In this document: piece by piece, positions 37,075 to 46,261 of the stretch
Layout: every line of letters starts with the position of its first letter
Numbering within the stretch: the stretch's first letter is position 1
Source: Mycobacterium sp. GA-0227b
GTDB taxonomy: Bacteria; Actinomycetota; Actinomycetes; Mycobacteriales; Mycobacteriaceae
Length of the DNA stretch: 64,000 nt
Direction: 5' to 3'
NCBI RefSeq assembly: GCF_001499855.1
Contig: NZ_LQIK01000004.1
Coordinates: 62,001-126,000, forward strand
Position numbers and translations under genes: made by a program
Notes under the pieces: generated by a model
The model's input: only the letters and a program-made list of their open reading frames with translations
Told to the model about the DNA's origin: nothing
Database searches by the model: none

Positions 37075-37593
37075 ATGGGTTATCCCGACAATGTGCTCGC
37101 CGCCGATGAGCAGGTGGTGCTGCACCGGCACCCGCATTGGAAACGGCTGATCGGCCCCGTGGCGGTGCTGCTGTTGGCGACCGCGGCGGCCGCGGTACTC
37201 GCCGGCTACCTCAACACCCTCGACTGGGATCAGACTGCGCGCAACGTCGTGCTGATCGTGATCGCCGTGATCTGGCTGGTGATCATCGGATGGTTGACGC
37301 TGTGGCCGTTCCTCAACTGGCTGACGACCCACTTCGTGATCACCGACCGTCGCGTGATGTTCCGCCACGGCGTGTTGACCCGGTCGGGGATCGACATCCC
37401 GCTGGCGCGGATCAACAGCGTCGAGTTCCGGCACGGACTGATCGACCGCATTCTGCGCACGGGCACGCTGATCATCGAGTCAGCGGCGCAGGATCCGCTC
37501 GCGTTCGACGACATTCCGCGAGTGGAACGAGTCCACTCGCTGCTGTATCACGAGGTCTTCGACACCCTGGGCTCGGACGAGTCGCCGAGCTGA
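37075..37593 (+). CDS. PH-domain (bPH2/DUF304) membrane protein
   Basis: 172 aa. Two membrane helices (LIGPVAVLLLATAAAAVLAG and VVLIVIAVIWLVIIGWLTLW) are followed by a bacterial PH-like domain starting FVITDRRVMFRHGVLTRSGI and DIPLARINSVEFRHGLIDRI. Homologue of Rv3278c by order. Function of this widespread family is unknown; a scaffold role at the membrane is assumed. Its 3' end overlaps the convergent GtrA-like gene by 46 nt. Confidence 0.88.
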   Translation: MGYPDNVLAADEQVVLHRHPHWKRLIGPVAVLLLATAAAAVLAGYLNTLDWDQTARNVVLIVIAVIWLVIIGWLTLWPFLNWLTTHFVITDRRVMFRHGVLTRSGIDIPLARINSVEFRHGLIDRILRTGTLIIESAAQDPLAFDDIPRVERVHSLLYHEVFDTLGSDESPS

Positions 37594-38231
37594 GCCAGCC
37601 GCCTGGCGCGCCGCCGCGGCTTCAAGGGGGTGACGTTGCCGACCGCGTGCTCGGCGGCCGCGATCTCTTCGTGCTCGTGGACGTCCTCCATGGCCTCGGC
37701 GAGGCCGCCCGCGGTGAGCGACTCGACCGCCTTGTCCGGGTTGCGCCCGAACTCGTCGGGGAACACCCAGCGGCGGAACGCCCAGAACCGGAACGCCATC
37801 TGCAGCAGGTTGCCGATGATGTAGGCCGAGATGAAGTCGGCGATGTTCTCCACGGTCAGGCTGACCTCTGGCACCCGCAGCATCAGCACGTAGCTGGAGA
37901 ACCACAGCGGCGCCATGCTCAACAGCACGCCGACCCCGCTGAACCCGAAGAACAGCAGCGCCTCGTGGTGGCGCTCCCGACCGCCGCGGTCGCGGAAGCT
38001 CCACTCGCGATTGAGGATGTAGGACGCGATCACCGCGACGATGCCCGCGATGATCTTCGCCGTCACCGGCTTGGGCTCGAGCACCGTGAGCTTGAGCGTG
38101 TAGAAGACCGATGTGTCGATGATGAACGTCGTCGCGCCGACGATCGCGAACTTGATCAGTTCGTGATGCCGCTCGAAGTACGGCCGGATCGGACTTGGCA
38201 GCCGTGCGATCGTCGCATCGGTAAAGGACAC
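37548..38231 (-). CDS. GtrA-family membrane protein
   Basis: 227 aa. Four membrane segments: LIKFAIVGATTFIIDTSVFY, IIAGIVAVIASYILNREWSF, LFFGFSGVGVLLSMAPLWFS and DFISAYIIGNLLQMAFRFWA. NREWSF is the family motif. GtrA proteins are thought to help move polyprenyl-linked sugars or to partner glycosyltransferases at the membrane (Rv3277 and Rv3789 are mycobacterial members). The C-terminal ~55 residues are charged and cytosolic. GTG start at 38231. Confidence 0.88.
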   Translation of the reverse strand: MSFTDATIARLPSPIRPYFERHHELIKFAIVGATTFIIDTSVFYTLKLTVLEPKPVTAKIIAGIVAVIASYILNREWSFRDRGGRERHHEALLFFGFSGVGVLLSMAPLWFSSYVLMLRVPEVSLTVENIADFISAYIIGNLLQMAFRFWAFRRWVFPDEFGRNPDKAVESLTAGGLAEAMEDVHEHEEIAAAEHAVGNVTPLKPRRRARRLAQLGDSSEPRVSKTS

Positions 38232-38334
38232 AACAGCGCAGTGTACGGAAATACTGCACGTTGCGCGTACCCGTGCAGGTCGCAGCGGGTACACGGTGAC
38301 CGGCCCGCCTGGGCGGTCATGACACCATTAGGGC

Positions 38335-39555
38335 GTGTCGCAGAACCCGAACGGACCCCCGGTGGTGGCCATGGTCGGCGGTGGACAGCTGGCCAGAATG
38401 ACTCATCAGGCGGCCATCGCGCTCGGTCAGACGCTGCGTGTTCTCGCCGTCGACGCCGCCGACCCGGCCGCGCAGGTCAGCCCCGATGTGGTGCTGGGCA
38501 CGCATACCGATCTCGATGCGTTGCGCCGCGCGGCCGCGGGCGCCGCCGCGCTGACCTTCGATCATGAGCACGTCCCTCCCGAGCTGCTGGAGAAACTCGT
38601 CGCCGACGGCGTCAACGTGGCACCGCCACCGTCGGCCTTGATCCACGCCCAGGACAAATTGGTGATGCGTCGACGGCTCGAGACGCTCGGTGCGCCGGTG
38701 CCGCGGTTCGCGGCGGTCGGTCAGCTTGCCGACGTCGACGCGTTCGCCGCCCGCGTCGACGGCCCCGTCGTGGTCAAGACCGCGCGCGGCGGATACGACG
38801 GCCGCGGTGTGACGCTGGCCCGCGATGCTGCCGACGCGCGCGACGCGGCGCGTCGGTACCTGTCGGGCGGCGCCGAAGTGCTGATCGAGGAGAGGGTGGC
38901 GATGCGGCGCGAGCTGGCTGTGCTGGTGGCCCGCTCACCGTTCGGTCAGGGCGCGGCGTGGCCGGTGGTCGAGACCGTGCAGCGCGACGGCATCTGCGTG
39001 GAGGTCATCGCGCCGGCGCCGCGGCTCGACGATGAGTTGCGTTCTGCGGCAGGCCGACTGGGGCTGCAGCTGGCAGCGGAGCTCGGCGTGGTCGGCGTGC
39101 TCGCCGTCGAATTGTTCGAGACCGTGGACGGTGCGCTGCTCGTCAACGAGCTGGCGATGCGTCCGCACAATTCCGGGCACTGGACCATGGACGGCGCCCG
39201 TACGAGTCAGTTCGAACAACATCTGCGCGCAGTGCTGGACTATCCGCTCGGTGACACCGCGCCGATCGCACCGGTCACGGTGATGGCCAATATCCTTGGC
39301 GCACAAGACTCTCCGGCGATGACGATGGACGAACGGCTGCATCATCTGTTCGCGAGGCTGCCGGATGCCAAGGTGCATCTGTACGGGAAACAAGAACGGC
39401 CGGGCCGCAAGATCGGGCATGTGAACGTCGTCGGCGCGGCCAGCGGCTCTGCCGATGACGACGCGTACGTCGCCGAGGTGCGGGAACGTGCGGTCAGGGC
39501 GGCACACTGGTTGTCGCATGCGGAATGGACGGACGGATGGAGTGCCCATGACTAG
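38335..39555 (+). CDS. purK: N5-carboxyaminoimidazole ribonucleotide synthase
   Basis: 406 aa ATP-grasp enzyme. [20 protein letters not shown] at the start, [27 protein letters not shown] (nucleotide loop), [20 protein letters not shown] (metal/CAIR loop). Converts AIR, ATP and bicarbonate to N5-CAIR in purine synthesis. Overlaps purE by 8 nt. GTG start; TTAGGGC immediately upstream, no RBS, so the transcript may be leaderless. Confidence 0.94.
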   Translation: MSQNPNGPPVVAMVGGGQLARMTHQAAIALGQTLRVLAVDAADPAAQVSPDVVLGTHTDLDALRRAAAGAAALTFDHEHVPPELLEKLVADGVNVAPPPSALIHAQDKLVMRRRLETLGAPVPRFAAVGQLADVDAFAARVDGPVVVKTARGGYDGRGVTLARDAADARDAARRYLSGGAEVLIEERVAMRRELAVLVARSPFGQGAAWPVVETVQRDGICVEVIAPAPRLDDELRSAAGRLGLQLAAELGVVGVLAVELFETVDGALLVNELAMRPHNSGHWTMDGARTSQFEQHLRAVLDYPLGDTAPIAPVTVMANILGAQDSPAMTMDERLHHLFARLPDAKVHLYGKQERPGRKIGHVNVVGAASGSADDDAYVAEVRERAVRAAHWLSHAEWTDGWSAHD

Positions 39556-40060
39556 TGCCCCGGCGCCGCGGGTCGGCCTGATCATGGGCAGCGACAGCGA
39601 CTGGTCGGTGATGGAAGACGCTGCGCACGCCCTGGCCGAGTTCGGCGTGCCGTTCGAGGTCGGCGTCGTCTCCGCGCACCGCACCCCGGTCCGCATGCTC
39701 GAGTACGCGCAGAGCGCGGCGGACCGCGGTATCGAGGTGATCATCGCCGGTGCCGGCGGCGCTGCCCATCTGCCCGGCATGGTGGCGTCGGCAACGCCGC
39801 TTCCGGTCATCGGTGTGCCGGTGCCTCTGGCCAAGCTGGACGGACTGGACTCGCTGCTGTCGATCGTGCAGATGCCCGCCGGCGTGCCGGTGGCCACGGT
39901 GTCGATCGGCGGGGCCCGCAACGCAGGGTTGCTGGCGGTGCGGATCCTGGGGGCGTCCGACGCCGTGCTGCGGGAGCGGGTCGTGCAGTTTCAGTCCGAC
40001 CTGCAGGACACTGTCATGCAGAAGGATGCGGCGCTGCGGGACCGCTTGCTCGGGCAGTAG
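39548..40060 (+). CDS. purE: N5-CAIR mutase
   Basis: 170 aa class I Pur[36 protein letters not shown] and [17 protein letters not shown] are the three substrate loops; the catalytic His is in SAHRT. Rearranges N5-CAIR to CAIR. ATG lies within the last codons of purK. Confidence 0.95.
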   Translation: MTSAPAPRVGLIMGSDSDWSVMEDAAHALAEFGVPFEVGVVSAHRTPVRMLEYAQSAADRGIEVIIAGAGGAAHLPGMVASATPLPVIGVPVPLAKLDGLDSLLSIVQMPAGVPVATVSIGGARNAGLLAVRILGASDAVLRERVVQFQSDLQDTVMQKDAALRDRLLGQ

Positions 40061-40119
40061 GCTGCCGGTGCCGTCGGAACCGCGAGGGTAAAGTTACCGG
40101 CGAGTAGCAAGGAGCTCCC

Positions 40120-41283
40120 ATGGCCATCTCGAACCCGTCGTTCGACGCCTTCCGGCTTTCCGACGAGCACAATGAATTGCGCGCGGTGCTCCGCGACCTC
40201 TGCGAAAAGGAGATCGCGCCGTACGCCGCCGACGTCGATGAGAAGGCGCGCTACACCGACGAGGCGCTGGCGGCGCTGACCGCGTCCGGGATGGCCGCGA
40301 TTCACATCCCCGAGGAGTACGGCGGTCAGGGCGGCGATTCGGTCGCGGCGTGCATCGTGATCGAAGAGGTCGCGCGGGTGTGCGCGTCGTCGTCGCTGAT
40401 CCCGATCTGCAACAAGCTGGGCACCATGGGGCTGCTGCTGCGCGGCAGTGAGGAACTCAAGAAGCAGGTGCTGCCGTCGATCGCGGCGGGCGAGGCGGTG
40501 GCGTCGTATGCGCTCTCGGAGCGCGAGGCCGGCAGCGACGCGGCGTCGATGCGCACGCGGGCGCGCCGCGAGGGCGACGAGTGGGTGCTCAACGGCGCGA
40601 AGTGCTGGATCTCCAACGGCGGACACTCGACGTGGTACACGGTGATGGCGGTGACCGACCCCGACAAGGGCGCCAACGGCATCTCGGCGTTCGTCGTGCA
40701 CAAGGACGACCCCGGCTTCTCCATCGGCGCCAAGGAGAAGAAGATGGGCATCAAGGGCTCGCCCACCACCGAGTTGTACTTCGAAGACTGCCGCATCCCC
40801 GCCGACCGCATCATCGGCGACGAAGGCACGGGCTTCAAGACGGCGCTGGCGACGTTGGACCACACCCGGCCGACCATCGGCGCGCAGGCCGTGGGCATCG
40901 CGCAGGGCGCTCTCGACGCATCGATCGCATATGTCAAGGAGCGCAAGCAGTTCGGCAAGCCGATCGGCGACTTCCAGGCGGTGCAGTTCATGATCGCGGA
41001 CATGGCGATGAAGGTCGAAGCCGCCCGTCTGATGGTCTACACCGCGGCCGCCCGCGCCGAACGCGGCGAGCCGGCACTCGGATTCATCTCGTCGGCCTCG
41101 AAGTGCTTCGCCTCCGACGTCGCCATGGAGGTCACCACCAACGCGGTGCAACTGTTCGGCGGCTACGGCTACACCACCGACTTCCCCGTCGAGCGGTTCA
41201 TGCGCGACGCGAAGATCACGCAGATCTACGAGGGCACCAATCAGATTCAGCGCGTGGTGATGTCGCGCGCCTTGCTGAAGTAA
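40120..41283 (+). CDS. fadE25: Acyl-CoA dehydrogenase FadE25
   Basis: 387 aa flavoprotein. YALSEREAGSDAASMRTRAR and CWISNGGHSTWYTVMA are the FAD/substrate signatures, and the catalytic base is Glu371 in QIYEGTNQIQR. Oxidises short or medium acyl-CoA in beta-oxidation; Rv3274c is the counterpart. ATG preceded by AAGGAG. 59 nt from purE, probably its own transcript. Confidence 0.93.
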   Translation: MAISNPSFDAFRLSDEHNELRAVLRDLCEKEIAPYAADVDEKARYTDEALAALTASGMAAIHIPEEYGGQGGDSVAACIVIEEVARVCASSSLIPICNKLGTMGLLLRGSEELKKQVLPSIAAGEAVASYALSEREAGSDAASMRTRARREGDEWVLNGAKCWISNGGHSTWYTVMAVTDPDKGANGISAFVVHKDDPGFSIGAKEKKMGIKGSPTTELYFEDCRIPADRIIGDEGTGFKTALATLDHTRPTIGAQAVGIAQGALDASIAYVKERKQFGKPIGDFQAVQFMIADMAMKVEAARLMVYTAAARAERGEPALGFISSASKCFASDVAMEVTTNAVQLFGGYGYTTDFPVERFMRDAKITQIYEGTNQIQRVVMSRALLK

Positions 41284-41287
41284 CCGA

Positions 41288-42004
41288 TCAGCCCCTCGTC
41301 ACCTTCTCCATCTCCCTGCGGCGGTCCAGCACGGAGGGGTCGGGGTTGGCCACCTGCACCAGCGAGGCGCCCGCGGCGAAGACCGCGAGAAGATGCTCGA
41401 TGAGCTTGTCGAGCGTATCCCAGCCGCCGCTCGACAGCACGCGGTCGTTTCCGGTAAAGCCCTGCGCCGCAGCGGATTCCCGAGCGGCGGTGAGTAATTC
41501 GGCAACCGTGCGGCCGTCCAGCGCGGGGCCGGGAACGGGTTCCGGTGAGATCTGGTCGCCGTGCACCCGCACGGCGGTGGCGTAGTCGGTCACGCCGACG
41601 GGCAGGTCGGCCGCCGGCTTGCCGAACGGATCCAGCGATAGCACCGCAACCTCGCCCATTCCGACCGCGGCGTCGGCCTCGCCCAACCGGTCCGCGGTGC
41701 ACAACGCGATGTCGGCGTGCATGTCGGGATCGCCGCCGAGCACGACCTCCGCGCCGATCCACCAGATGCCGAACAGCACCGCGGCGGTTTGCCAGTGCGC
41801 GGGCAGCAGGACTGCCACACGGGTCGACGGTCCTGCACCCAGCTCGTCGCGTAACAGGTTGGCGGTCTTGGCGGCCCAGTTCGCGAGCGTCGCGGTCGAC
41901 AGCTCGATGCGTTCACCGGTGGCGTCGTCGTAGTAGGTGATACGCGGCCCGGCGGGATCTGACGCCATGAGCGGATCGAGGATCGCCCCGCTGACCGTCG
42001 TCAC
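41288..42004 (-). CDS. TIGR03089-type protein (degenerate adenylating-enzyme relative)
   Basis: 238 aa. RITYYDDATGERIELSTATL and LANWAAKTANLLRDELGAGP with RVAVLLPAHWQTAAVLFGIW resemble the N-terminal quarter of AMP-dependent ligases; the AMP-binding and C-terminal domains are absent. Conserved in actinobacteria next to the LCP gene (Rv3268). Starts 1 nt after the LCP stop, so co-transcribed with it. Function unknown. Confidence 0.84.
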   Translation of the reverse strand: MTTVSGAILDPLMASDPAGPRITYYDDATGERIELSTATLANWAAKTANLLRDELGAGPSTRVAVLLPAHWQTAAVLFGIWWIGAEVVLGGDPDMHADIALCTADRLGEADAAVGMGEVAVLSLDPFGKPAADLPVGVTDYATAVRVHGDQISPEPVPGPALDGRTVAELLTAARESAAAQGFTGNDRVLSSGGWDTLDKLIEHLLAVFAAGASLVQVANPDPSVLDRRREMEKVTRG

Positions 42005-42005
42005 G

Positions 42006-43472
42006 CTAATTGACGCACTTCGGATCGCTCGACCCGGCGGTCAGGATAGGCGAAGGGGGCGGGGCGGTCTCCGAACCGGTGGAACCGACGGCGACGGAAT
42101 CGGCGGTCGTCAACAGCGGATCGGTGCCGTCCAAACCGGACCCGGGACCCGTGTAGTCGTCGGCCAGCACCACCCGCACGGAGCCGGGAGCCACCGAGGG
42201 ATCCTCGATGACCGGTAGGCCGCCGAGGTCTTTCGAGACCGCTTGCGCGCCAAGGTCGTCTGTCTTGGCCGCGCGCACCTGGCTGCCGGCCACCGGTTCG
42301 TGGTTGCCGGTGGCGCCGGGCGTGAACCCCTTGTTGGTCAACACCTGTGACACCGCGGCGGCCAGACCGTTGACGTCGGTGGCGTTGACCACGTCGACGG
42401 TGGTCTTGTCGGGCGAGTACGCGAGTTCCTCGGTCTTGCCTTCGTCCTGGTCGTGCAGCAATCCGTCGACCCAACTCTTCACCTGGTCGGGATCGACCCG
42501 CACCACGCTTTGCATTCCGTCGTCGCTCCAGCCGTTCTCCTGCAGGACCGGGATGGTCGCGAACGCGACATTGCCCGCGGCGAGCTTCTGCAGCTGGTCG
42601 GCGAATTCCATGACATCCCAACCGTCGGAGAGCACCACCGAGCGTTGGACGGCCTGCTGCAGCCGGTTCAGCGTGGACGGGCTGGACAGCGTCTTGCTGG
42701 AGATCACGTCGTGCGCCAGCGACGCCATCACGGCCTGTTGGCGTGTCACCCGGTCGAGGTCGCCGCGCGGCAGGTCGTGCCGCTGCCGAACGAAGCTCAA
42801 CGCCTGCGGGCCGTTGAGCTTCTGCCAGCCCGCCGGAAAGTCCGCGCCCGAAAGGGGTTCGTACACGGCTTCTTTCAGACACACGGTGACACCGCCCAGG
42901 GCATCGGTGATCAACGCGAATCCGAGCAGGCCGATCTCGGCGTAGTGGTCGACGGTGACACCGGTGAGGTTGGCCACCGTCTTGATCAGGGCTTCGCGAC
43001 CGGCTTCGGTCGCCTTCGGCTGGGCCTCCGCCGGGTCCATGCCGTCCTGCTCGACGAGCTCGGTCATCTTCTCCAAGTGCTCGGAGCCGTACACGCCGTT
43101 GATCTTCATCTTGCCGATCCCCGGTGCCTCGACGTAGGAGTCACGGGGAATCGAGATCGCGGTGGCGGACTTTCCGTTGTTGGGGACGCGGACCAGGATG
43201 ATCGTGTCGGTGTTGGTGGCCTCGTCGTCGCCTGCCCGCAGGGTCGCCAGCTCCTCCTCGGACAGGGGGTTGCCGTGGGCATCGGTCCGACTGTCCATGC
43301 CGACGAGAAGGATGTCGATGGCGCCGTCTTCGCCGCCTTCGCCGAGCGCGATCGGCGAGATCTGATTGATGCCGGATTCGAACGAGCGGATCTTGCCCCA
43401 GGCGACGCCCGTTCCGACCACGACGGCCAAGGCCGCGGACACGGCGATCACACGGAGCATTCGACCGGGCAT
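42006..43472 (-). CDS. lcp1: LytR-CpsA-Psr ligase (arabinogalactan-peptidoglycan ligase type)
   Basis: 488 aa. One N-terminal membrane anchor (MLRVIAVSAALAVVVGTGVA) and an extracytoplasmic LCP domain (~residues 45-270: ILLVGMDSRTD, TNTDTIILVRVPNNGKSATA, ISIPRDSYVE, RQRHDLPRGDLDRVTRQQAV with the pyrophosphate-binding Arg and Asp). A LytR_C domain (~355-440) and a low-complexity tail follow. Homologue of Rv3267 (Lcp1), which attaches arabinogalactan to peptidoglycan. Adjacent wbbL builds the rhamnosyl linker this enzyme transfers. Confidence 0.92.
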   Translation of the reverse strand: MPGRMLRVIAVSAALAVVVGTGVAWGKIRSFESGINQISPIALGEGGEDGAIDILLVGMDSRTDAHGNPLSEEELATLRAGDDEATNTDTIILVRVPNNGKSATAISIPRDSYVEAPGIGKMKINGVYGSEHLEKMTELVEQDGMDPAEAQPKATEAGREALIKTVANLTGVTVDHYAEIGLLGFALITDALGGVTVCLKEAVYEPLSGADFPAGWQKLNGPQALSFVRQRHDLPRGDLDRVTRQQAVMASLAHDVISSKTLSSPSTLNRLQQAVQRSVVLSDGWDVMEFADQLQKLAAGNVAFATIPVLQENGWSDDGMQSVVRVDPDQVKSWVDGLLHDQDEGKTEELAYSPDKTTVDVVNATDVNGLAAAVSQVLTNKGFTPGATGNHEPVAGSQVRAAKTDDLGAQAVSKDLGGLPVIEDPSVAPGSVRVVLADDYTGPGSGLDGTDPLLTTADSVAVGSTGSETAPPPSPILTAGSSDPKCVN

Positions 43473-43667
43473 CAGCCCAGGCTACTTGCGACCCAGCCGC
43501 AGACCGGGTAGCGCGGGTCGGCGTGCCAGACTCGTGACTGTGTCTTTCTGCAAGTCCGCCCCAATCGTTATGCCCCGCACGGTCGGCATGTCGGGTGGGT
43601 TCTGGCAGCTCAGGCACGCATACCGCGTGATGAGGTGCGCTCGCGGCGGATCGACCCGACGGCCCGT

Positions 43668-43673
43668 TAACCT
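43668..43673 (+). promoter_or_regulatory. Candidate -10 of a leaderless wbbL-leader promoter
   Basis: TAACCT followed by 7 nt and GTG at 43681. Hexamer-to-start spacing of about 7 nt is typical of leaderless mycobacterial transcripts. No clear -35. Confidence 0.4.
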
Positions 43674-43680
43674 CTACGCC

Positions 43681-43778
43681 GTGAGCGCGGAAGTGGTGGT
43701 GTCACGTGAGTGACGAATTGGTGGCCGTCACGTGAGTGATGATTTGGTGGCCGTCACGTGAGTGACGAATTGGTAGTC
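43681..43778 (+). repeat. 26-bp tandem repeat forming coupled mini-ORFs before wbbL
   Basis: Three 26-bp units at 43701-43726, 43727-43752 and 43753-43778, each GTCACGTGAGTGA-type, and a degenerate one at 43681-43700. Because 26 is not a multiple of three, each GTG (43706, 43732) opens a nine-codon frame reading VSDELVAVT or VSDDLVAVT that stops in the next unit, its TGA overlapping the next GTG as GTGA. The third GTG (43758) continues into wbbL. A further ten-codon frame starts at GTG 43681. The arrangement would let ribosomes pass by coupled re-initiation through short leaders into wbbL. Confidence 0.85.
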
Positions 43779-44642
43779 GTCACGGTGACGTACTCACCGG
43801 GGCCGCATCTCGACCGGTTCCTCGCCTCGCTGTCGCATGCGACCGACCGGCCGGTGACCGTGATCATGGCCGACAACGGGTCGACCGACGGGGCGCCGGA
43901 GGAAGCGCTCGAGCGCTATCCCAATGCCCGATTGCTGCGAACCGGAGGCAATCTCGGTTACGGCAGTGCCGTCAACCGCGCCGTCGACGAATACCTGAAG
44001 GATTCGGATTACTCCGACTATTTCGTGGTGGCGAACCCAGACGTGCAGTGGGGCCCACGCAGCATCGACATCTTGCTGGAGGCCGCTGCCCGGTGGCCGC
44101 GCGCCGCGTCGCTGGGGCCGTTGATCCGCGACCCCGACGGTTCGGTGTATCCGTCCGCCCGACACCAGCCGAGCCTGGTGCGCGGGGGCATGCACGCGGT
44201 GGTCGGGCCGATCTGGAAGTCCAATCCGTGGACCGCCGAGTACCGCCAGGAGCGACACGAGCCCAGCGAACGTCCGGTCGGCTGGCTGTCGGGCTCGTGC
44301 CTGTTGCTACGGCGGTCGGCCTTCGAGGAGATCTCCGGGTTCGACGAGCGCTACTTCATGTACATGGAGGACGTCGACCTGGGTGATCGGCTGCTGCGCG
44401 CTGGCTGGCAGAACGTGTACGTGCCTTCCGCCGAGGTGTTGCACGACAAGGGTCATGCGACCGGCAGGGACCCCGCGCGCAACTTGGCCGCCCATCACAC
44501 GAGCACCTACACTTTTCTGGCGGATCGGTATCCCAGGTGGTGGCAGGGTCCGCTGCGGTGGACGATCCGGAGCTCGCTCGCCGCACGCGCGGGTCTGGTG
44601 GTCCGCAATTCACGTCGCAGACGGGCGAAAGGACGGCGCTAG
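43758..44642 (+). CDS. wbbL: dTDP-rhamnosyl transferase WbbL
   Basis: 294 aa GT2. VVVTVTYSPGPHLDRFLASL, MADNGSTDGAPEEALE, VANPDVQWGPRSIDIL (DxD-like), SGSCLLLRRSAFEEISGFDE and YMEDVDLGDRLLRAGWQNVY follow WbbL. Adds rhamnose to decaprenyl-PP-GlcNAc, forming the arabinogalactan linker; essential in mycobacteria. GTG start lies in the third copy of a tandem repeat. In M. tuberculosis rmlD precedes wbbL1; it is absent here. Two nt separate it from manB. Confidence 0.93.
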   Translation: MSDELVVVTVTYSPGPHLDRFLASLSHATDRPVTVIMADNGSTDGAPEEALERYPNARLLRTGGNLGYGSAVNRAVDEYLKDSDYSDYFVVANPDVQWGPRSIDILLEAAARWPRAASLGPLIRDPDGSVYPSARHQPSLVRGGMHAVVGPIWKSNPWTAEYRQERHEPSERPVGWLSGSCLLLRRSAFEEISGFDERYFMYMEDVDLGDRLLRAGWQNVYVPSAEVLHDKGHATGRDPARNLAAHHTSTYTFLADRYPRWWQGPLRWTIRSSLAARAGLVVRNSRRRRAKGRR

Positions 44643-44643
44643 C

Positions 44644-45720
44644 GTGAACCCCGCACAAGTGGACGCCGTCATTCTGGTCGGCGGCCTGGGCACCCGCCTG
44701 CGGCCGTTGACCCTGTCGGCGCCCAAGCCGATGCTGCCGACGGCCGGATTGCCGTTCTTGACGCATCTGTTGTCGCGCATCGCCGACACGGGCATCGAAC
44801 ACGTGGTGCTGGGCACGTCGTACAAGGCCGGGGTGTTCGAGGCGGAGTTCGGCGACGGGTCCAAATTCGGTCTGCAGATCGACTACGTCGTCGAGACCGA
44901 ACCGCTGGGCACCGGTGGCGGCATCGCGAATGTGGCTCCGATGCTGCGCCACGACACCGCGCTGGTCTTCAACGGCGACGTGTTGTCGGGAGCCGACCTG
45001 CGCGCTCTGCTCGATTACCACGACAGCAACGGCGCCGACCTGACGCTGCACCTGGTGCGCGTCGGCGATCCACGGGCGTTCGGTTGTGTGCCGACCGATT
45101 CCGACGGCATGGTCACCGCGTTCCTGGAGAAGACGCAGGACCCGCCGACCGACCAGATCAACGCGGGCTGCTACGTGTTCAAGCGCGAAGTCATCGAGCG
45201 CATCCCCACGGGCCGGGCGCTGTCGGTGGAACGCGAGGTGTTCCCGGGGCTACTGTCCGACGGGCTTCGGGTGTGCGGCTACGTCGACGCCACGTACTGG
45301 CGCGACATGGGCACCCCGGAGGACTTCGTGCGGGGATCGGCCGATCTGGTCCGCGGCATCGCGCCGTCGCCGGCGCTAGGCGGACACCGCGGCGAAAAAC
45401 TGGTGCACGACGGCGCCAGCGTCGCACCGGGTGCGCTGTTGATCGGCGGCACCGTGGTCGGCCGCGGCGCCGAAATCGCCGGCGGCGCAAGGCTGGACGG
45501 CGCGGTCATCTTCGACGGCGCGCGCGTGGGAGCGGGTGCGGTGATCGAACGCTCGATCGTCGGCTTCGGCGCGCGCATCGGTCCGCGCGCACTGATCCGC
45601 GACGGGGTGATCGGCGACGGCGCCGACATCGGCGCGCGCTGCGAACTGCTGCGCGGTGCACGCGTCTGGCCGGGGGTCACGATTCCCGACGGCGGCGTCC
45701 GCTTCTCGACCGACGTCTGA
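44644..45720 (+). CDS. manB: Mannose-1-phosphate guanylyltransferase
   Basis: 358 aa. Nucleotidyltransferase signature ILVGGLGTRLRPLTLSAPKP with FNGDVLSGADLRAL; C-terminal left-handed beta-helix hexapeptides (VAPGALLIGGTVVGRGAEIA onward). Converts mannose 1-phosphate and GTP to GDP-mannose, used for PIMs, LAM and mannans. Same position as Rv3264c (named manB; also called manC/rmlA2). GTG start directly after wbbL. Confidence 0.92.
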   Translation: MNPAQVDAVILVGGLGTRLRPLTLSAPKPMLPTAGLPFLTHLLSRIADTGIEHVVLGTSYKAGVFEAEFGDGSKFGLQIDYVVETEPLGTGGGIANVAPMLRHDTALVFNGDVLSGADLRALLDYHDSNGADLTLHLVRVGDPRAFGCVPTDSDGMVTAFLEKTQDPPTDQINAGCYVFKREVIERIPTGRALSVEREVFPGLLSDGLRVCGYVDATYWRDMGTPEDFVRGSADLVRGIAPSPALGGHRGEKLVHDGASVAPGALLIGGTVVGRGAEIAGGARLDGAVIFDGARVGAGAVIERSIVGFGARIGPRALIRDGVIGDGADIGARCELLRGARVWPGVTIPDGGVRFSTDV

Positions 45721-45721
45721 G

Positions 45722-46261
45722 TCACCGGGAGCGTGTAGCCGCCGCCGCCAGTTGGGTGAGGCCGAAGTCGCAGTCCTGGGGTAACGCGTCCAACGGCCAC
45801 CAACGCAAATCCAACGACTCGTCGCTCGCGACGATCTCGGCGCCCGCGGGAGCGTGCACGATGAATTGCATGTCGAGGTGGCGGGTGGGCACGCCCAGCG
45901 AACAGACGACCGGATGAACATGCAACGCCGCCAGGGTCGGGTCGATCGTGAGCCCGTCGATGCCGGACTCCTCGGTGGCCTCCCTCAACGCAGCCGCGAC
46001 GATGTCGGGGTCGGTGGCCTCGCAGTGCCCGCCCAGCTGCAGCCACCGCCCGAACCGCGGGTGCAGCGTGAGAAGAGCATGCGTGCCGGTGTGGTCGACT
46101 ACCAGCGCCGACCCGGTGACGTGTCCGGGCACGCACTCACGCAGACATCCATCGGGCCTGGCCGCCAGAAACGCCAGCACCGCATGCCGCAGCGTGTCCT
46201 GAGCGGGATCGGGTGCCCGCCAACGGCAAAGCGCCTCGACCGCCGACGCGTGCAGGCTCAC
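45722..46261 (-). CDS. NUDIX hydrolase
   Basis: 179 aa. The Nudix region [20 protein letters not shown] followed by EESGI retains the REx2EE-type metal ligands with a slightly irregular first half. Preceded by [15 protein letters not shown]. Substrate unknown. GTG start overlaps the fbiB stop (GTGA), so it is the third gene of the fbiA-fbiB operon; M. tuberculosis lacks it at this place. Confidence 0.87.
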   Translation of the reverse strand: MSLHASAVEALCRWRAPDPAQDTLRHAVLAFLAARPDGCLRECVPGHVTGSALVVDHTGTHALLTLHPRFGRWLQLGGHCEATDPDIVAAALREATEESGIDGLTIDPTLAALHVHPVVCSLGVPTRHLDMQFIVHAPAGAEIVASDESLDLRWWPLDALPQDCDFGLTQLAAAATRSR

